Positions 24,609 to 34,073 are shown, numbered from the stretch's first letter. The stretch: 38,630 nucleotides of DNA from JAWPMV01 sp038527215 (GCA_038527215.1 JBCBGC010000075.1:1-38630), one strand, 5' to 3'. The notes: generated by a model not told the origin, from the sequence alone. Program-made: numbers and translations.

Positions 24609-24680
24609 ATGCTAATCGGGGGCGAAAACCAGACCAGCCTCCGTTTTGAAGTCAAGATGTCAGGCTTAGCTGCCTCACTG

Positions 24681-25514
24681 TCAGCCCTCCACCAGATGAA
24701 TCCCGTCGGATTCGATCCGGATGAGCTTCTGTTTATACAGGGAGCCTATGGCTCTTTTGAAGGCTTTTTTCGACATCCCGAAAGCTGCTTTGATCGCTTC
24801 GGGCTCGGACTTGTCATGGAGCGGCAAAAAGGAGGTGGCCTGCAATTTTTTTAAAATTTTTGCAGCCTGGGGTTCGATGCTTTCATGGCCCGGCTGGGTG
24901 AGCACCAGGTCAATCTTCTCGTCGGGACGGATCTTTTTGACCCAGGCATCTAATTGATCTCCCACTGCCAGAGGCTGGAAAATCTCGTTGTGGTAGAGTA
25001 AGCCAATATACCGATGGTTGATGATGGCTTTATAGCCCAACTCGCTTTCCTCATAAACCAGAATCCGCACTTTTTCTCCGGCCTGAACGTAGACGCCTTC
25101 CCGACTGGTAAAGGCTTCTACCCGGGCAGAGGCCACCACCCGGTCCGTTACCTGATCCAGATACAGGTATACCACATAGGATTGGCCAGCTTCCATGGGC
25201 TTTTTCATATGAGAAAAAGGCACCAAGATTTCTTTTTCCAGTCCCCAATCCAGAAAGGCGCCATGCTGACTGAGTTGTTTGACCCGCAAAAAGGCAAATT
25301 CATTGCGCTGGGCAAAGGGTTTCAAGGTGGTAGAAATCAGTCTGCCCTTGGAATCCCGATAGACAAAAACTTCCAGATCCTCCCCAGTTTCCAACTCCCT
25401 GGGGACGTATTTTCTCGGTAAAAGAACCTCTTCTCCATCCTGGTCCACGAGAAATACCCCCACACTGGTATCTCTTGCCGCGGTCAATTTATGATATAAG
25501 CCTACTTCAAGCAT
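24681..25514 (-). CDS. cvfB: CvfB/YitL-type S1 RNA-binding protein
   Basis: The 277-residue protein starts at the ATG at 25514 (MLEVGLYHKL), the typical N-terminus of CvfB proteins; the open frame upstream to 25694 has no such character. Three or four S1-like beta-barrel segments follow: EVLLPRKYVPRELETGEDLEVFVY, then GAFLDWGLEKEILVPFSHMK, then a third with LGYKAIINHRYIGLLYHNEIF. A C-terminal winged-helix segment (~215-277: LPLHDKSEPEAIKAAFGMSKKAFKRAIG) completes the family architecture. CvfB binds RNA and affects expression of virulence and other genes in Staphylococcus; the role here is unknown. It lies 72 bases upstream of the SecA-like gene, same strand, and divergent from the AraC-type regulator gene. 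Confidence 0.93.
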   Translation of the reverse strand: MLEVGLYHKLTAARDTSVGVFLVDQDGEEVLLPRKYVPRELETGEDLEVFVYRDSKGRLISTTLKPFAQRNEFAFLRVKQLSQHGAFLDWGLEKEILVPFSHMKKPMEAGQSYVVYLYLDQVTDRVVASARVEAFTSREGVYVQAGEKVRILVYEESELGYKAIINHRYIGLLYHNEIFQPLAVGDQLDAWVKKIRPDEKIDLVLTQPGHESIEPQAAKILKKLQATSFLPLHDKSEPEAIKAAFGMSKKAFKRAIGSLYKQKLIRIESDGIHLVEG

Positions 25515-25610
25515 GGGGCAAAAATCCACCCTTTTTGGCGGGAAACAAAATCTGGGGTGCAGCAGGGCCTTCCTTTTTGGGGTCCTTGGGGAAAAAAACG
25601 TTATTGAGAC

Positions 25611-26825
25611 ATGGCCTCCCTTCTTCTCCAAATCTCTCCCCTGCTGCGTGAAGCCCTGGCTGCCATTCCCCTGAGATTCGACGCCTGGTCCCACCTTTTC
25701 TTTTTGGGGATTTTTCTAGGCCTGGTGTTATGTGGGGTCCTCTTTAACCGTCCGGGCCGGGCCAATCAAGCCCCCCTTTTCCTGGGAGGATTTTGTCTCG
25801 CGCTTTCCATCCTCCTGCTCGACAACTGGCTATGCTATACCGGCCTCATGGCCCAGGTCATCTGGGCCAATGATTCCACAGAATTTCTGACCTTGACGCT
25901 CGGGCCCTTCATTTATCTGTTTTTTTCTGCTTTGTTGGGGAAAAAGCCCAATAGGTGGTGGGAGATCAGCCTGCACCTCATGCCCGCTTTATTTTACCTC
26001 CTTCATAAGACCTTCTTTTTTATCCAGCCCCTGGTGGTTAAATACAATGCCTACATAGATGCTTACCACCCCGATTTGCCCTTTCTTCCTTATGAAATCA
26101 CCTTTTCTACTGATCCCTTGGGTCTATGTCAACACCTGGATTGGTTGATTTTGATCAGTACTATCGGCTACATTGGCTGGAGTTTGTGGAAATTTGGTCC
26201 CAAACTCTGGCAATATCCCGGTGTGCAAAACTGGCGAGGAGATGGCAGCAAATATCATTTTTCCCGCAACTTCTTTCTTTGGTTTGTGGTGGTAATCGGG
26301 ATCGTAACCGCCGTTTTTATCCGCTACGACAATGATCTGGGGGACCACTACATCAGCGCCATGATATCCCTCAGCCTGATCAGTACGAGTATTTTTGTCA
26401 TGAACCGCTCCCAGGTATTTCAAAAAGCCTGGATGGCGGATAAGTATGACACCAGTGGTAGTAAAAACCAGGACCATAGAAAAATCCTCCGGCAGGTGGA
26501 TAGCTATCTCCAGGCAGAACAATATTTTCTCCAAGCGGAGGCCAGCCTCAAGGACCTGGCGGCCCGGGCCGAATTACCTGCCCAATATCTTTCTCAGGCC
26601 ATCAATCAGGAGACGGGACATAATTTCAATGGGTACATCAACCAGTTTCGGATCAGGGCCGCTCAGACCCGCTTGCTTGATCCGGCCTTCCAACATCTGA
26701 GTATAGAAGGCATCGGACAAAGTGTGGGCTTCAAGTCTAAATCTGCTTTTTACGCGGCTTTCAAAAAGGAAAGCGGGCTCACGCCCCGGGCCTATCTCGA
26801 TAGCCAGCGAGCGAAAAGCGGATGA
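25611..26825 (+). CDS. AraC-family regulator with N-terminal membrane domain
   Basis: The 404-residue product has about seven predicted membrane helices in residues ~25-275 (for example FFLGIFLGLVLCGVLF, FIYLFFSALL, WLILISTIGYIGW, FLWFVVVIGIVTAVFI). These are followed by a linker and a C-terminal AraC-type double helix-turn-helix (~300-398): SLKDLAARAELPAQYLSQAIN, then the conserved GFKSKSAFYAAFKKESGLTPRAY. This architecture is common in Bacteroidota and is thought to sense an envelope signal and regulate transcription from the membrane. The acyltransferase gene downstream (96 bases, same strand) is a plausible target or operon partner. No ligand is predictable. Confidence 0.93.
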   Translation: MASLLLQISPLLREALAAIPLRFDAWSHLFFLGIFLGLVLCGVLFNRPGRANQAPLFLGGFCLALSILLLDNWLCYTGLMAQVIWANDSTEFLTLTLGPFIYLFFSALLGKKPNRWWEISLHLMPALFYLLHKTFFFIQPLVVKYNAYIDAYHPDLPFLPYEITFSTDPLGLCQHLDWLILISTIGYIGWSLWKFGPKLWQYPGVQNWRGDGSKYHFSRNFFLWFVVVIGIVTAVFIRYDNDLGDHYISAMISLSLISTSIFVMNRSQVFQKAWMADKYDTSGSKNQDHRKILRQVDSYLQAEQYFLQAEASLKDLAARAELPAQYLSQAINQETGHNFNGYINQFRIRAAQTRLLDPAFQHLSIEGIGQSVGFKSKSAFYAAFKKESGLTPRAYLDSQRAKSG

Positions 26826-26921
26826 TTTTGGTTCGGAATGACCATTTAGGACCTTTTGGACGCCTGAGAAAAGCACTTTTTTGCCTGATGCATCGGTATT
26901 TGGAGGAAAAACCATCATCAC

Positions 26922-28082
26922 ATGCAAGCAAGCATTAACCCTCCTACCGCTAAGATTCGACGCCATGACCTGGACTGGATTCGGGTGCTGGTCTTCGGGT
27001 TACTGATCCTCTTTCACGTAGGGATGTTCTTCGTACCCTGGGACTGGCACCTGAAAAATAATGTCCTCTACCAGCCGCTGGTCTACCCAATGGCTTTCCT
27101 CAGTCAATGGCGACTGCATAGTTTGTTTTTGATCTCCGGTATGGGTACTTCCTTTGCCCTGGCCTTTCGGGATGGGAAGACCTTTCGCAAGGAGCGATGG
27201 ACCCGCCTGGGCGTGCCCCTACTTTTTGGGATGCTGGTCATTGTGATGCCGCAAGTCTACCTGGAACGCCTGGCCGACGGAGACTTCGAAGGTTATTGGT
27301 GGGAATTTTACGGGGTGTACTTTCACCAAGGGGCCTACCCGGAAGGGAATTTTTCCTGGCATCACTTATGGTTTCTGCCTTATCTGCTGGCCTACTCCCT
27401 CATCCTCTCTCCGGTATTGGTTTGGCTAAAGCGGAATCCTGAGGCTCGTTTGCTGCAATTCACGCGCTCCCTGCTTGCCAAGCCTTGGGGGCTTTACACC
27501 TTTATCCTGCCGCTATACCTCTTCGAAGCCTTCCTGGAACCCTTCTGGCCTACTACGCACAACCTGGTGTCTGATTGGTTCACCTTTACCAATTTTGCCT
27601 ACTATTTCTTCATCGGGTTTCTGTTGATTCAGGTAAAAGAGGCCTTCTGGGCGGCCCTGGACCGCCTCAAAGGCGAGGCTTTGGTTACCGGTATCCTGGC
27701 CTTTGGAACCTTTCTCGGCATCCGAATCTTACTGGAGGATCATATATTTGTTCACTTCACAGAAGCCCTGGTGAAGGTCATCAACGCCTGGTCCTGGATA
27801 CTGGTTATTTTTGGGTATGGGGCCCAATACCTCAATAAGCCCAGTCGCCTCCTGAGCTACTGTAACGAGGCGGTTTATCCCTTTTACATCCTTCATCAAA
27901 CCCTCACTATTATCCTTGCCTATTATCTCATGGATTTGCCTTGGGGGTTCTGGCCAAAATTTCTGATCCTGGCGATCGGGACCTTTGGCGGCTGTTGGCT
28001 CTTGTATGAAGGGTTCATCAGACGCTTTGCGGTTACGCGCCTGCTGTTTGGGCTAAAACCAAAGCAAAAGTCTAAGGCTTAA
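26922..28082 (+). CDS. Acyltransferase-3 family integral membrane protein
   Basis: The 386-residue product has about ten membrane helices and the N-terminal signature of acyltransferase family 3 (RHDLDWIRVLVFGLLILFHVG), with the conserved His in LFHVG acting as the likely catalytic base, and the later SLFLISGMGT segment. The C-terminal half contains YCNEAVYPFYILHQT, typical of MdoC/OpgC-like members. Such enzymes transfer acyl groups to sugars or other envelope components (O-acetylation or succinylation of glycans); the acceptor is unknown. It lies 96 bases behind the membrane AraC regulator gene and is terminated by the following hairpin. The ATG at 26922 gives a short cytoplasmic tail before the first helix, as expected. 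Confidence 0.93.
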   Translation: MQASINPPTAKIRRHDLDWIRVLVFGLLILFHVGMFFVPWDWHLKNNVLYQPLVYPMAFLSQWRLHSLFLISGMGTSFALAFRDGKTFRKERWTRLGVPLLFGMLVIVMPQVYLERLADGDFEGYWWEFYGVYFHQGAYPEGNFSWHHLWFLPYLLAYSLILSPVLVWLKRNPEARLLQFTRSLLAKPWGLYTFILPLYLFEAFLEPFWPTTHNLVSDWFTFTNFAYYFFIGFLLIQVKEAFWAALDRLKGEALVTGILAFGTFLGIRILLEDHIFVHFTEALVKVINAWSWILVIFGYGAQYLNKPSRLLSYCNEAVYPFYILHQTLTIILAYYLMDLPWGFWPKFLILAIGTFGGCWLLYEGFIRRFAVTRLLFGLKPKQKSKA

Positions 28083-28091
28083 CAAACCACT

Positions 28092-28115
28092 AGGGCATTC
28101 CTTTCGGAATGCCCT
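28092..28115. terminator. Bidirectional terminator between convergent genes
   Basis: AGGGCATTCC and its exact complement form a 10-bp stem around TTTC. It sits just after the acyltransferase stop and 27 bases beyond the esterase stop. T-tracts are weak (GTGTCTTTCC on plus, GGTTTGTT on minus), but the position fits termination of both transcripts. Confidence 0.6.
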
Positions 28116-28142
28116 GTGTCTTTCCACTACGTTACAAAAAAA

Positions 28143-29021
28143 TTAATTCATCAGGTAGGAGGTGAACCAGCTGGTCAGTTCGCTATAAACGGAGTCAGGA
28201 TACATATTGACCAGGTTGTGGCCAGCGTCTTCAAAAAAATGAAACTCATGATCTATGCCTTCTTCGGTTAGGACACTGTCCATGCGAAAGGCCTGTTGAT
28301 AGTTCACCAGGTGGTCGGTCCGGCCATAAAAGAGCTGCGTAGGCACATCCTTGAGGCGAAAAATCGGGCTGGCATCTTCATAAGCAGCTGGGTAGGCAGC
28401 AAAACTGGTATCGACTAACTGCACCAGCCCCCCGTAGACGAGAAATTCCTGCTGGGCAAAGGTGCCACTATGGTAAAAATCATCGGTGAGGTCCACAGGC
28501 CCTACGATAGAGCCAACGGCTTTCACCCTTTCGTCCGGATCATACCCATAGGCATACAGCAGGCTCATGTGGGCCCCAGCGCTGATGCCAGCCAGGCCAA
28601 TATTTTCCGGGTCAAAAGTCCAGACCGAGGCACTGTCCGCTAAAAAGGAAACCACACTGTCGATTTCGGCCATCAAGTCCAGGTAATCGGTCTGAGGCTG
28701 GCTGACATAAGAGTAATTCATGGCCACGACGGCAAAACCTTCATTGGCCAATCTTTCACGGGCTTGGGTCATGCTGAGTTTATCACCGATGATCCAGGCT
28801 CCGCCATGAATCAGAATGATGACGGGCGTAGCGGCGTCGCGGTCAGCTGGCAAGCTGATGTCCAGCCGGTTGCGGTCTTTGGGACCATACTTTAAGTTCC
28901 ATAAAACCCCTGCTTCGGTGGTCGGGGGAACGGTAGGAGGAATCAGATCGCAGCTGGTAAAAGCCAGCAGACATACGATCAAGCTAAGACATGAGGTGGA
29001 GAAAGAAGTGGGGATATTCAT
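28143..29021 (-). CDS. Lipoprotein alpha/beta-hydrolase (esterase-like)
   Basis: The 292-residue product is an alpha/beta hydrolase of the carboxylesterase/BD-FAE-like group. The oxyanion loop is HGGAW, the nucleophile Ser is in GISAGAH, the Asp in YGRTDHLV and the His in EDAGHNL. The ATG at 29021 is chosen because it yields a lipoprotein signal peptide (hydrophobic core, lipobox AFTSC); the open frame runs to 29051. The predicted location is the periplasm or outer membrane. Its gene follows the TonB-dependent receptor gene by 48 bases on the same strand, so the pair is probably co-transcribed: the receptor may import a substrate (ester, acylated glycan or siderophore) that the hydrolase opens. 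Substrate not predictable. Confidence 0.92.
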   Translation of the reverse strand: MNIPTSFSTSCLSLIVCLLAFTSCDLIPPTVPPTTEAGVLWNLKYGPKDRNRLDISLPADRDAATPVIILIHGGAWIIGDKLSMTQARERLANEGFAVVAMNYSYVSQPQTDYLDLMAEIDSVVSFLADSASVWTFDPENIGLAGISAGAHMSLLYAYGYDPDERVKAVGSIVGPVDLTDDFYHSGTFAQQEFLVYGGLVQLVDTSFAAYPAAYEDASPIFRLKDVPTQLFYGRTDHLVNYQQAFRMDSVLTEEGIDHEFHFFEDAGHNLVNMYPDSVYSELTSWFTSYLMN

Positions 29022-29069
29022 TGTTCCTGTGTTTGTTTTCTCCAATGACACAGCCCATGCCCCACTCCC

Positions 29070-31742
29070 CTATTCCCGCAAGGAAAATTCAATGCGATAG
29101 CTCAGGACGAGAAAGCGACCAAACTGCGCCAGATTGCTGATACTGAGTGAAGTAGGATCAAAATTTACCGCCAGGGTATTGTTGACCTGCGAAATATTCT
29201 GAATGTCTAATCTCCATTCTCCGCTGAATTTTCGGTAGTCCCGGCGGTAATAAAGTTGCATGTCGAAACGGGTATAGGCAGGAAGTTGGGAGGAATACGG
29301 AACCTCCCATTGGCGGATTTCTTCTCCTTGTTGAATAGAAGCACTGAGGTCTATGGGGGTGTAATAATAGCCACCTCTGGTAAAAAACCGGGCATTGATC
29401 CCCAGGATGGCGGGTTTCCCCTTGCCTTTGCCCAGGTAAAATTCTTTGCCCGCCAGGCCATGCAGGCTGTAGCGGGCGTTGTAGGGAGAATTACGATACT
29501 GGCCAGAACCGTCCCGGTACTTGGCATCATAAATAGAGGCAGAAAGGGACCAATAATAGCCCTGGTGCAGGAAGCGCCGTAAGCTCAGATCCACCCCCAA
29601 GTTCCTGCCTTCCCCCCTGGCCAGCAAATCATCAAAGACATAATCTTCTCCCTGGATGAGGGTGGAAAAATAGCTGTTTACCGAGTCCAGACTCACGGGA
29701 ATCTCATAGAGATATTGATAATAGCCCTCTAGATCCAGGTGCAGAAAAGGGGTCAGATTCGCATGATAGCCCAGAACATAGTGCAAGGCTTTGGGAAAGG
29801 GCAAGGTCTGGTTGACTTTTCCCAGGGTATCCGGCGCTTCAGCCAGGTGGTAACTAAGGGGTAGCAAGCGGCTGTGATAGCCCAGCCCAAGTTTAACATT
29901 GTGCCGGGGAAGCACCCGCCAGTTTACGCCGATTCGAGGTTCCCAGGCTCCTTTGCCATTGATGGTATGGGTACGGGTATGGAGGCCGGTAGTGAGTTTG
30001 AACCGGTCTGCCAGATGATACTGCCAGCTCAGGTAGTAATGCATGCCGACCCTAAAGGCACTATCCAGTAGCGGAAAATGCTGGAAGGAAATCCCCTGCC
30101 CCTCATCCACCGCGCGTCGCTCTTTGTAGGAATAAGCCATCACATCGGTGATCATGCCAAATTCCGCCTGGCTACGAGCCGAGAACTTATGATGAATCAT
30201 CAGATTCATCCGGAGGTTGTTTTGTCGAAAATTCTGCTCCCTGCGGGCATCCTCAAGGATGGAAACATTCCTGATCGTATCTACGGTATTGTCCCTGCTC
30301 ACCGTGGCAATGGCTTTGACAAAAGTCCGGGTTCCCACGGTGGTCCCAAAGCTCAGCCCATACACATTCATGTTTCGGCGAAAGCGCGTAAAAGTGGAAT
30401 CGGTTTTGAGGCGATAGTTACTCCAACCGCCCAAGCCGAAGATGTCTACGGCTCCGGTACTAAAAGGCAGGTGGAACTTGAAAGACAGGTCCTGATACGC
30501 CTGGAAATCCAGGCGGGGCGGATAGACAGGGACATTCCCAGGGCTTCCTTTGCCCCGCAGGTTGATCAGATAAGAAGCCCCTTTTAGTTGCTTAAAGGGC
30601 CCCTCAAGAGATAATTCTCCCCCAAGGTTCCCCAGTTGTACGGCATACTCCTGTACACTGTCGTTGCCGGTGCGCAGGTGCATATCTACCACCCCGGAAA
30701 AAGCATTACCGTACTGGGCCGGGAAGGCTCCGGTCAGGACATCTACATCCTGAAGCATATTGGGACTCAACATACTGATCGAGCCCGAGGAAGTGCCTTC
30801 CTTGGCAAAGTGATTGGGATTGGGTATTTCAATGCCCTCTAACCGATACATGACCCCCCGGGGAGAATTCCCCCGAATCACCAGGTCATTTCTCATATCG
30901 TCTCCATTCAGGATGCCCGGAAAGCCATTGGCCATACGGGATACATCCCCAAAAGAACCTGCGTAGCGCTCACTTTCCTGTCCGGTGGCATGATGGGCAC
31001 TCACCGCGATCATGTGAGAGCGAGGTTCGTTGACGGACCGACCTGGCGAAATCACCACTTTCTCGGCATCAATGGCCGATTCTTTCAGCTCCAATAACAG
31101 CACGGTCTGTTTTCCGGCCCCGATCAGGACCCCGTAACGCTCCGCCTGTTCATAGCCAAGGTAGGACACCAGGAGATTGTAGCGTCCTACCGGGACATTT
31201 GGCATAGAAAAATTCCCTTCTTCGTCCGAATACCCACCTCGCAAAGGACCATTCCCCTGAAGGACGATTTTAGCCCCAATCAAGGGTTGGTGGGTATCCC
31301 AATCCCGGACCTTGCCCCGCATGGTTTGGGTGGGAATAGGCTTGGGAATCCGGGCGGCGGCTTCCGCAGTCAAGCGCAGCACAATGCTGCCCCCAATCAA
31401 GCGGTACTGCAATTGGCTGTCCTGGAACATGCGATCTAATACCTGCCGGTAGGTTACGTTTTCCAGTTGAAAACTGACTTTCCTTTGTAGCAGGCGAGCC
31501 ACTCTTTCATCATTAAAAGTAAAAGGAAGTTGGTAGGCCTCTTCCAGGCGCTTCATGAGGGAACCCAGAGATTCACGGTAGCAGGAGACCGTAACCTGCC
31601 GATCCAGGGCATCACTTTGCGCAGCCGCAAAGGAAGGGGGAAGCAGGAAGACGCAAAGCCACAGCATCGGCAGGCCGATGCATCTGGCAAGGTTTAAGGC
31701 AACATATTTTCTTCCCAAAAGTTGTTTGCTTAACCAATTCAA
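29070..31742 (-). CDS. TonB-dependent outer-membrane receptor with STN domain
   Basis: The 890-residue protein has a signal peptide (hydrophobic core ~22-40, ending FAAAQ), a secretin/TonB short N-terminal (STN) domain at ~49-123, a carboxypeptidase-regulatory-like beta domain at ~141-218 (GAKIVLQGNG to VLLLELK), the plug domain at ~235-355 (DVSRMANGFPGI, DMRNDLVIRGNSPRGVMYRLEGI, LSGVVDMHLRTG-like segment), and a large beta-barrel ending FLVLSYRIEFSL. STN domains normally contact an anti-sigma factor (FecR type), but no sigma/anti-sigma gene pair is in this window. It has no SusD partner gene next to it. The esterase lipoprotein gene follows on the same strand. Cargo unknown. An ATG at residue 26 is an alternative start. 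Confidence 0.95.
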   Translation of the reverse strand: MNWLSKQLLGRKYVALNLARCIGLPMLWLCVFLLPPSFAAAQSDALDRQVTVSCYRESLGSLMKRLEEAYQLPFTFNDERVARLLQRKVSFQLENVTYRQVLDRMFQDSQLQYRLIGGSIVLRLTAEAAARIPKPIPTQTMRGKVRDWDTHQPLIGAKIVLQGNGPLRGGYSDEEGNFSMPNVPVGRYNLLVSYLGYEQAERYGVLIGAGKQTVLLLELKESAIDAEKVVISPGRSVNEPRSHMIAVSAHHATGQESERYAGSFGDVSRMANGFPGILNGDDMRNDLVIRGNSPRGVMYRLEGIEIPNPNHFAKEGTSSGSISMLSPNMLQDVDVLTGAFPAQYGNAFSGVVDMHLRTGNDSVQEYAVQLGNLGGELSLEGPFKQLKGASYLINLRGKGSPGNVPVYPPRLDFQAYQDLSFKFHLPFSTGAVDIFGLGGWSNYRLKTDSTFTRFRRNMNVYGLSFGTTVGTRTFVKAIATVSRDNTVDTIRNVSILEDARREQNFRQNNLRMNLMIHHKFSARSQAEFGMITDVMAYSYKERRAVDEGQGISFQHFPLLDSAFRVGMHYYLSWQYHLADRFKLTTGLHTRTHTINGKGAWEPRIGVNWRVLPRHNVKLGLGYHSRLLPLSYHLAEAPDTLGKVNQTLPFPKALHYVLGYHANLTPFLHLDLEGYYQYLYEIPVSLDSVNSYFSTLIQGEDYVFDDLLARGEGRNLGVDLSLRRFLHQGYYWSLSASIYDAKYRDGSGQYRNSPYNARYSLHGLAGKEFYLGKGKGKPAILGINARFFTRGGYYYTPIDLSASIQQGEEIRQWEVPYSSQLPAYTRFDMQLYYRRDYRKFSGEWRLDIQNISQVNNTLAVNFDPTSLSISNLAQFGRFLVLSYRIEFSLRE

Positions 31743-31801
31743 TTTAGGTGCTTTTTTTCATTTGAACTATTTCTTTCCCCGCTCAAACCAGACTGTCTCC
31801 T

Positions 31802-31987
31802 ATGAATGACCTGTATTATTTCACATGCCCCTATTGCTGGCAGCAAATTTCTTTCCTGCTCGACCTCAGTGTCCCGCATCAGACCTACATCGAAGATTGT
31901 GAAGTGTGTTGCAATCCCATCGAAGTAGCGGTTGCAGTAGAAGAGGGAGAAATTGTGCAATTTGAAGCCAAGAGTATTGAACAATAA
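31802..31987 (+). CDS. CPXCG-motif zinc-ribbon mini-protein
   Basis: This 61-residue product has two Cys pairs, CPYC near residue 9 and CEVC near residue 38 (plus an adjacent Cys), in the arrangement of the small CPXCG family, which probably forms a zinc ribbon. Its centre is acidic. Such proteins are widespread in Proteobacteria and Bacteroidota, but their role is not established. It starts 59 bases from the divergent TonB receptor gene and ends 10 bases before the penicillin-acylase-like gene, so it is likely first in that operon. The two plausible promoters in the 31743-31801 gap could not be separated by eye. Confidence 0.85.
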   Translation: MNDLYYFTCPYCWQQISFLLDLSVPHQTYIEDCEVCCNPIEVAVAVEEGEIVQFEAKSIEQ

Positions 31988-31997
31988 CCCTGCCCAC

Positions 31998-34073
31998 ATG
32001 CATCTTCATCGCCTGATCTTACTGGCCCTGACCGGGCTTTTGTCCCTGCCTATCCAGGCTCAAATCCAACCCGACAACATCCAAATTGCCCGGGATAGCT
32101 GGGGGGTGCCCCATATCTACGCCCAAACGGATGCCGAGGTGGCCTATGGGCTGGCCTGGGCAACCTGCGAAGATGATTTCCCCACCATGCAACGCCAATT
32201 GATGGCCATCAAAGGGCGACTGGCGGAGGTGGACGGTGCCAGTGCGGCACCGGTGGACATTATCGTCCAATTCCTGGAGCTAGAAAAGGTGGTGGCTGAG
32301 CGTTTTGAAAAAGACCTAAGCCCGGATTTCAAAGCCGTACTGGCTGGGTATTGTCAGGGCGTGAACGCCTATGCCCGCCTGCACTGGGAGGAAGTCTGGC
32401 GAAAAGGGGTGTTTCCTGTCAGTGAACAGGAGATCGTGCAAGGCTACGTCCTGGGGCTGGCCTTATTGACCGGAACGGCCAATACTTTCGGCAGGGTCCT
32501 GAATAATCATATCCAGGCCGACGAATTGGCTAGTCCCAAAGGTTCCAATGCTTTTGCCATCGGTCCGGGCCGGACCACCAACGGGGAGACCTTTCTGGCC
32601 ATTAATTCCCATCAGCCGCTGGAGGGAATGTACTCCTGGTATGAAGCCCACTTGATCAGCGAGGAAGGCACGAACATCCTGGGGGCGACTTTTCCTGGAG
32701 GGGTGACCATCTTCCTGGGGACCAATCCCTACCTGGGCTGGGCACATACCGTCAACCATGCGGATTTCGCGGATGTATACCGCCTGCGCATGCACCCCAG
32801 TAAGAAGCACACCTATGCTTTTGATGGGAGTTGGAAAAAGCTGGAAAAGAAAAAGGCGCGCACCAAGGTAAAAGTTGGGCCCTTTCGCATCCCTGTCAGT
32901 CGGACTTTTTTCGAAAGTGAATACGGATTAACCCTGAAAAATAAAGGGGGTTATTTCGGGCTGGTGTTTGCGGCTACCCAGCATATCCAAGGCCCCGAAC
33001 AATGGTATCGCATGAACAAAGCCACAGACTGGCAGAGTTTCAGAAAAGCCTTAGCTATACAAGGGATTACCGGGACCAACATTGTCTATGCGGACCGGGA
33101 AGGCCATATCATGCATTTGGGGAACAGTCATCTACCTGAGAGGAATCCTGCTTATGACTGGCAAAAAACCCTTCCGGGTGATACATCAGCCACCAAGTGG
33201 AGCCAAAGCTATTTCCCTTTGGATTCCCTGCCCATGGTCATGGACCCTACCAGCGGGTATGTGTTCAATACCAATCATTCTCCCTTCAACAATACTGCCC
33301 CCGCAGACCAACATCAGCCCACCCCGGCTCAGCAAAACATGGGCTATTGGGAGGTAGAGAATAATCGCAGCCTGCGCTTTCAGGAGTTGATGGGTGCCTA
33401 TGAACAACTCAACTATGAGGATTTTAAGCGGGTAAAATACGATCTCAAATTTGCCAAGCCTCTATATGACTATCGAGCCGAAAATCTGGAAGAAATAAAA
33501 GACCTGAATCCCCTCCTCTATCCGGAGTTGGCTGAAATGTTGAACATTCTTAAGGCCTGGGACCATAGCACGGATACCACCAGCGTAGGCGCCAGCATTT
33601 TTGTGCTGGCTATGGCGGATATTTTCGCGCGGCTGGGCAAAGAAGATCGGCAGCATCCAGGCAATACCCTGACGGAAGAGGAGTTTGCCTCTGCCCTGCG
33701 CTACGCCAAAAAACATCTCATGAAGCACTTCGGCACCCTGGAAGTCCCTTTGGGAGATTTGCAAAGACATGTAAGGGGAAACCAGAGTTTGGCAGTAGGG
33801 GGAGGACCGGAAATTCTAGCCGCCATGTATAGTACGCCTGCCAAAAAAGGCATCAGAACCAGTTATGCCGGGGACTCTTATATCCAGTTGGTGCGGTTTA
33901 CCCAAGACGGCCCCATCATTGAATCCGTAAACGCCTTTGGCGCCTCAGCCAGGCCGGAAAGCCCCCATTACACAGACCAAATGCCGCTTTTTGTCCAACA
34001 GAAAACCAAACGAATGGAACTGGACTGGGAAAAAGTAAAAGCCGAAGCCAGCAGAATTTATTCTCCCAAGTAA
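31998..34073 (+). CDS. Penicillin-acylase family Ntn hydrolase (S45), exported
   Basis: The 691-residue precursor has a signal peptide (MHLHRLILLALTGLLSLPIQAQ) and then RDSWGVPHIYA, the conserved start of the S45 alpha chain. The self-processing site is the GSNAF motif, with the N-terminal nucleophile Ser183 followed by AFAIGPGRT and the GETFLAINSHQPL beta-strands. Maturation would cut before Ser183 to give alpha and beta subunits. The later FNTNHSPFNNTAP region and the closing barrel are also typical. Members hydrolyse amides such as penicillins, acyl-homoserine lactones or lipopeptides; which applies here is open. ATG at 31998 is chosen over the frame start at 31953 because it gives the signal peptide and a 10-base gap from the CPXCG gene. 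Confidence 0.93.
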   Translation: MHLHRLILLALTGLLSLPIQAQIQPDNIQIARDSWGVPHIYAQTDAEVAYGLAWATCEDDFPTMQRQLMAIKGRLAEVDGASAAPVDIIVQFLELEKVVAERFEKDLSPDFKAVLAGYCQGVNAYARLHWEEVWRKGVFPVSEQEIVQGYVLGLALLTGTANTFGRVLNNHIQADELASPKGSNAFAIGPGRTTNGETFLAINSHQPLEGMYSWYEAHLISEEGTNILGATFPGGVTIFLGTNPYLGWAHTVNHADFADVYRLRMHPSKKHTYAFDGSWKKLEKKKARTKVKVGPFRIPVSRTFFESEYGLTLKNKGGYFGLVFAATQHIQGPEQWYRMNKATDWQSFRKALAIQGITGTNIVYADREGHIMHLGNSHLPERNPAYDWQKTLPGDTSATKWSQSYFPLDSLPMVMDPTSGYVFNTNHSPFNNTAPADQHQPTPAQQNMGYWEVENNRSLRFQELMGAYEQLNYEDFKRVKYDLKFAKPLYDYRAENLEEIKDLNPLLYPELAEMLNILKAWDHSTDTTSVGASIFVLAMADIFARLGKEDRQHPGNTLTEEEFASALRYAKKHLMKHFGTLEVPLGDLQRHVRGNQSLAVGGGPEILAAMYSTPAKKGIRTSYAGDSYIQLVRFTQDGPIIESVNAFGASARPESPHYTDQMPLFVQQKTKRMELDWEKVKAEASRIYSPK

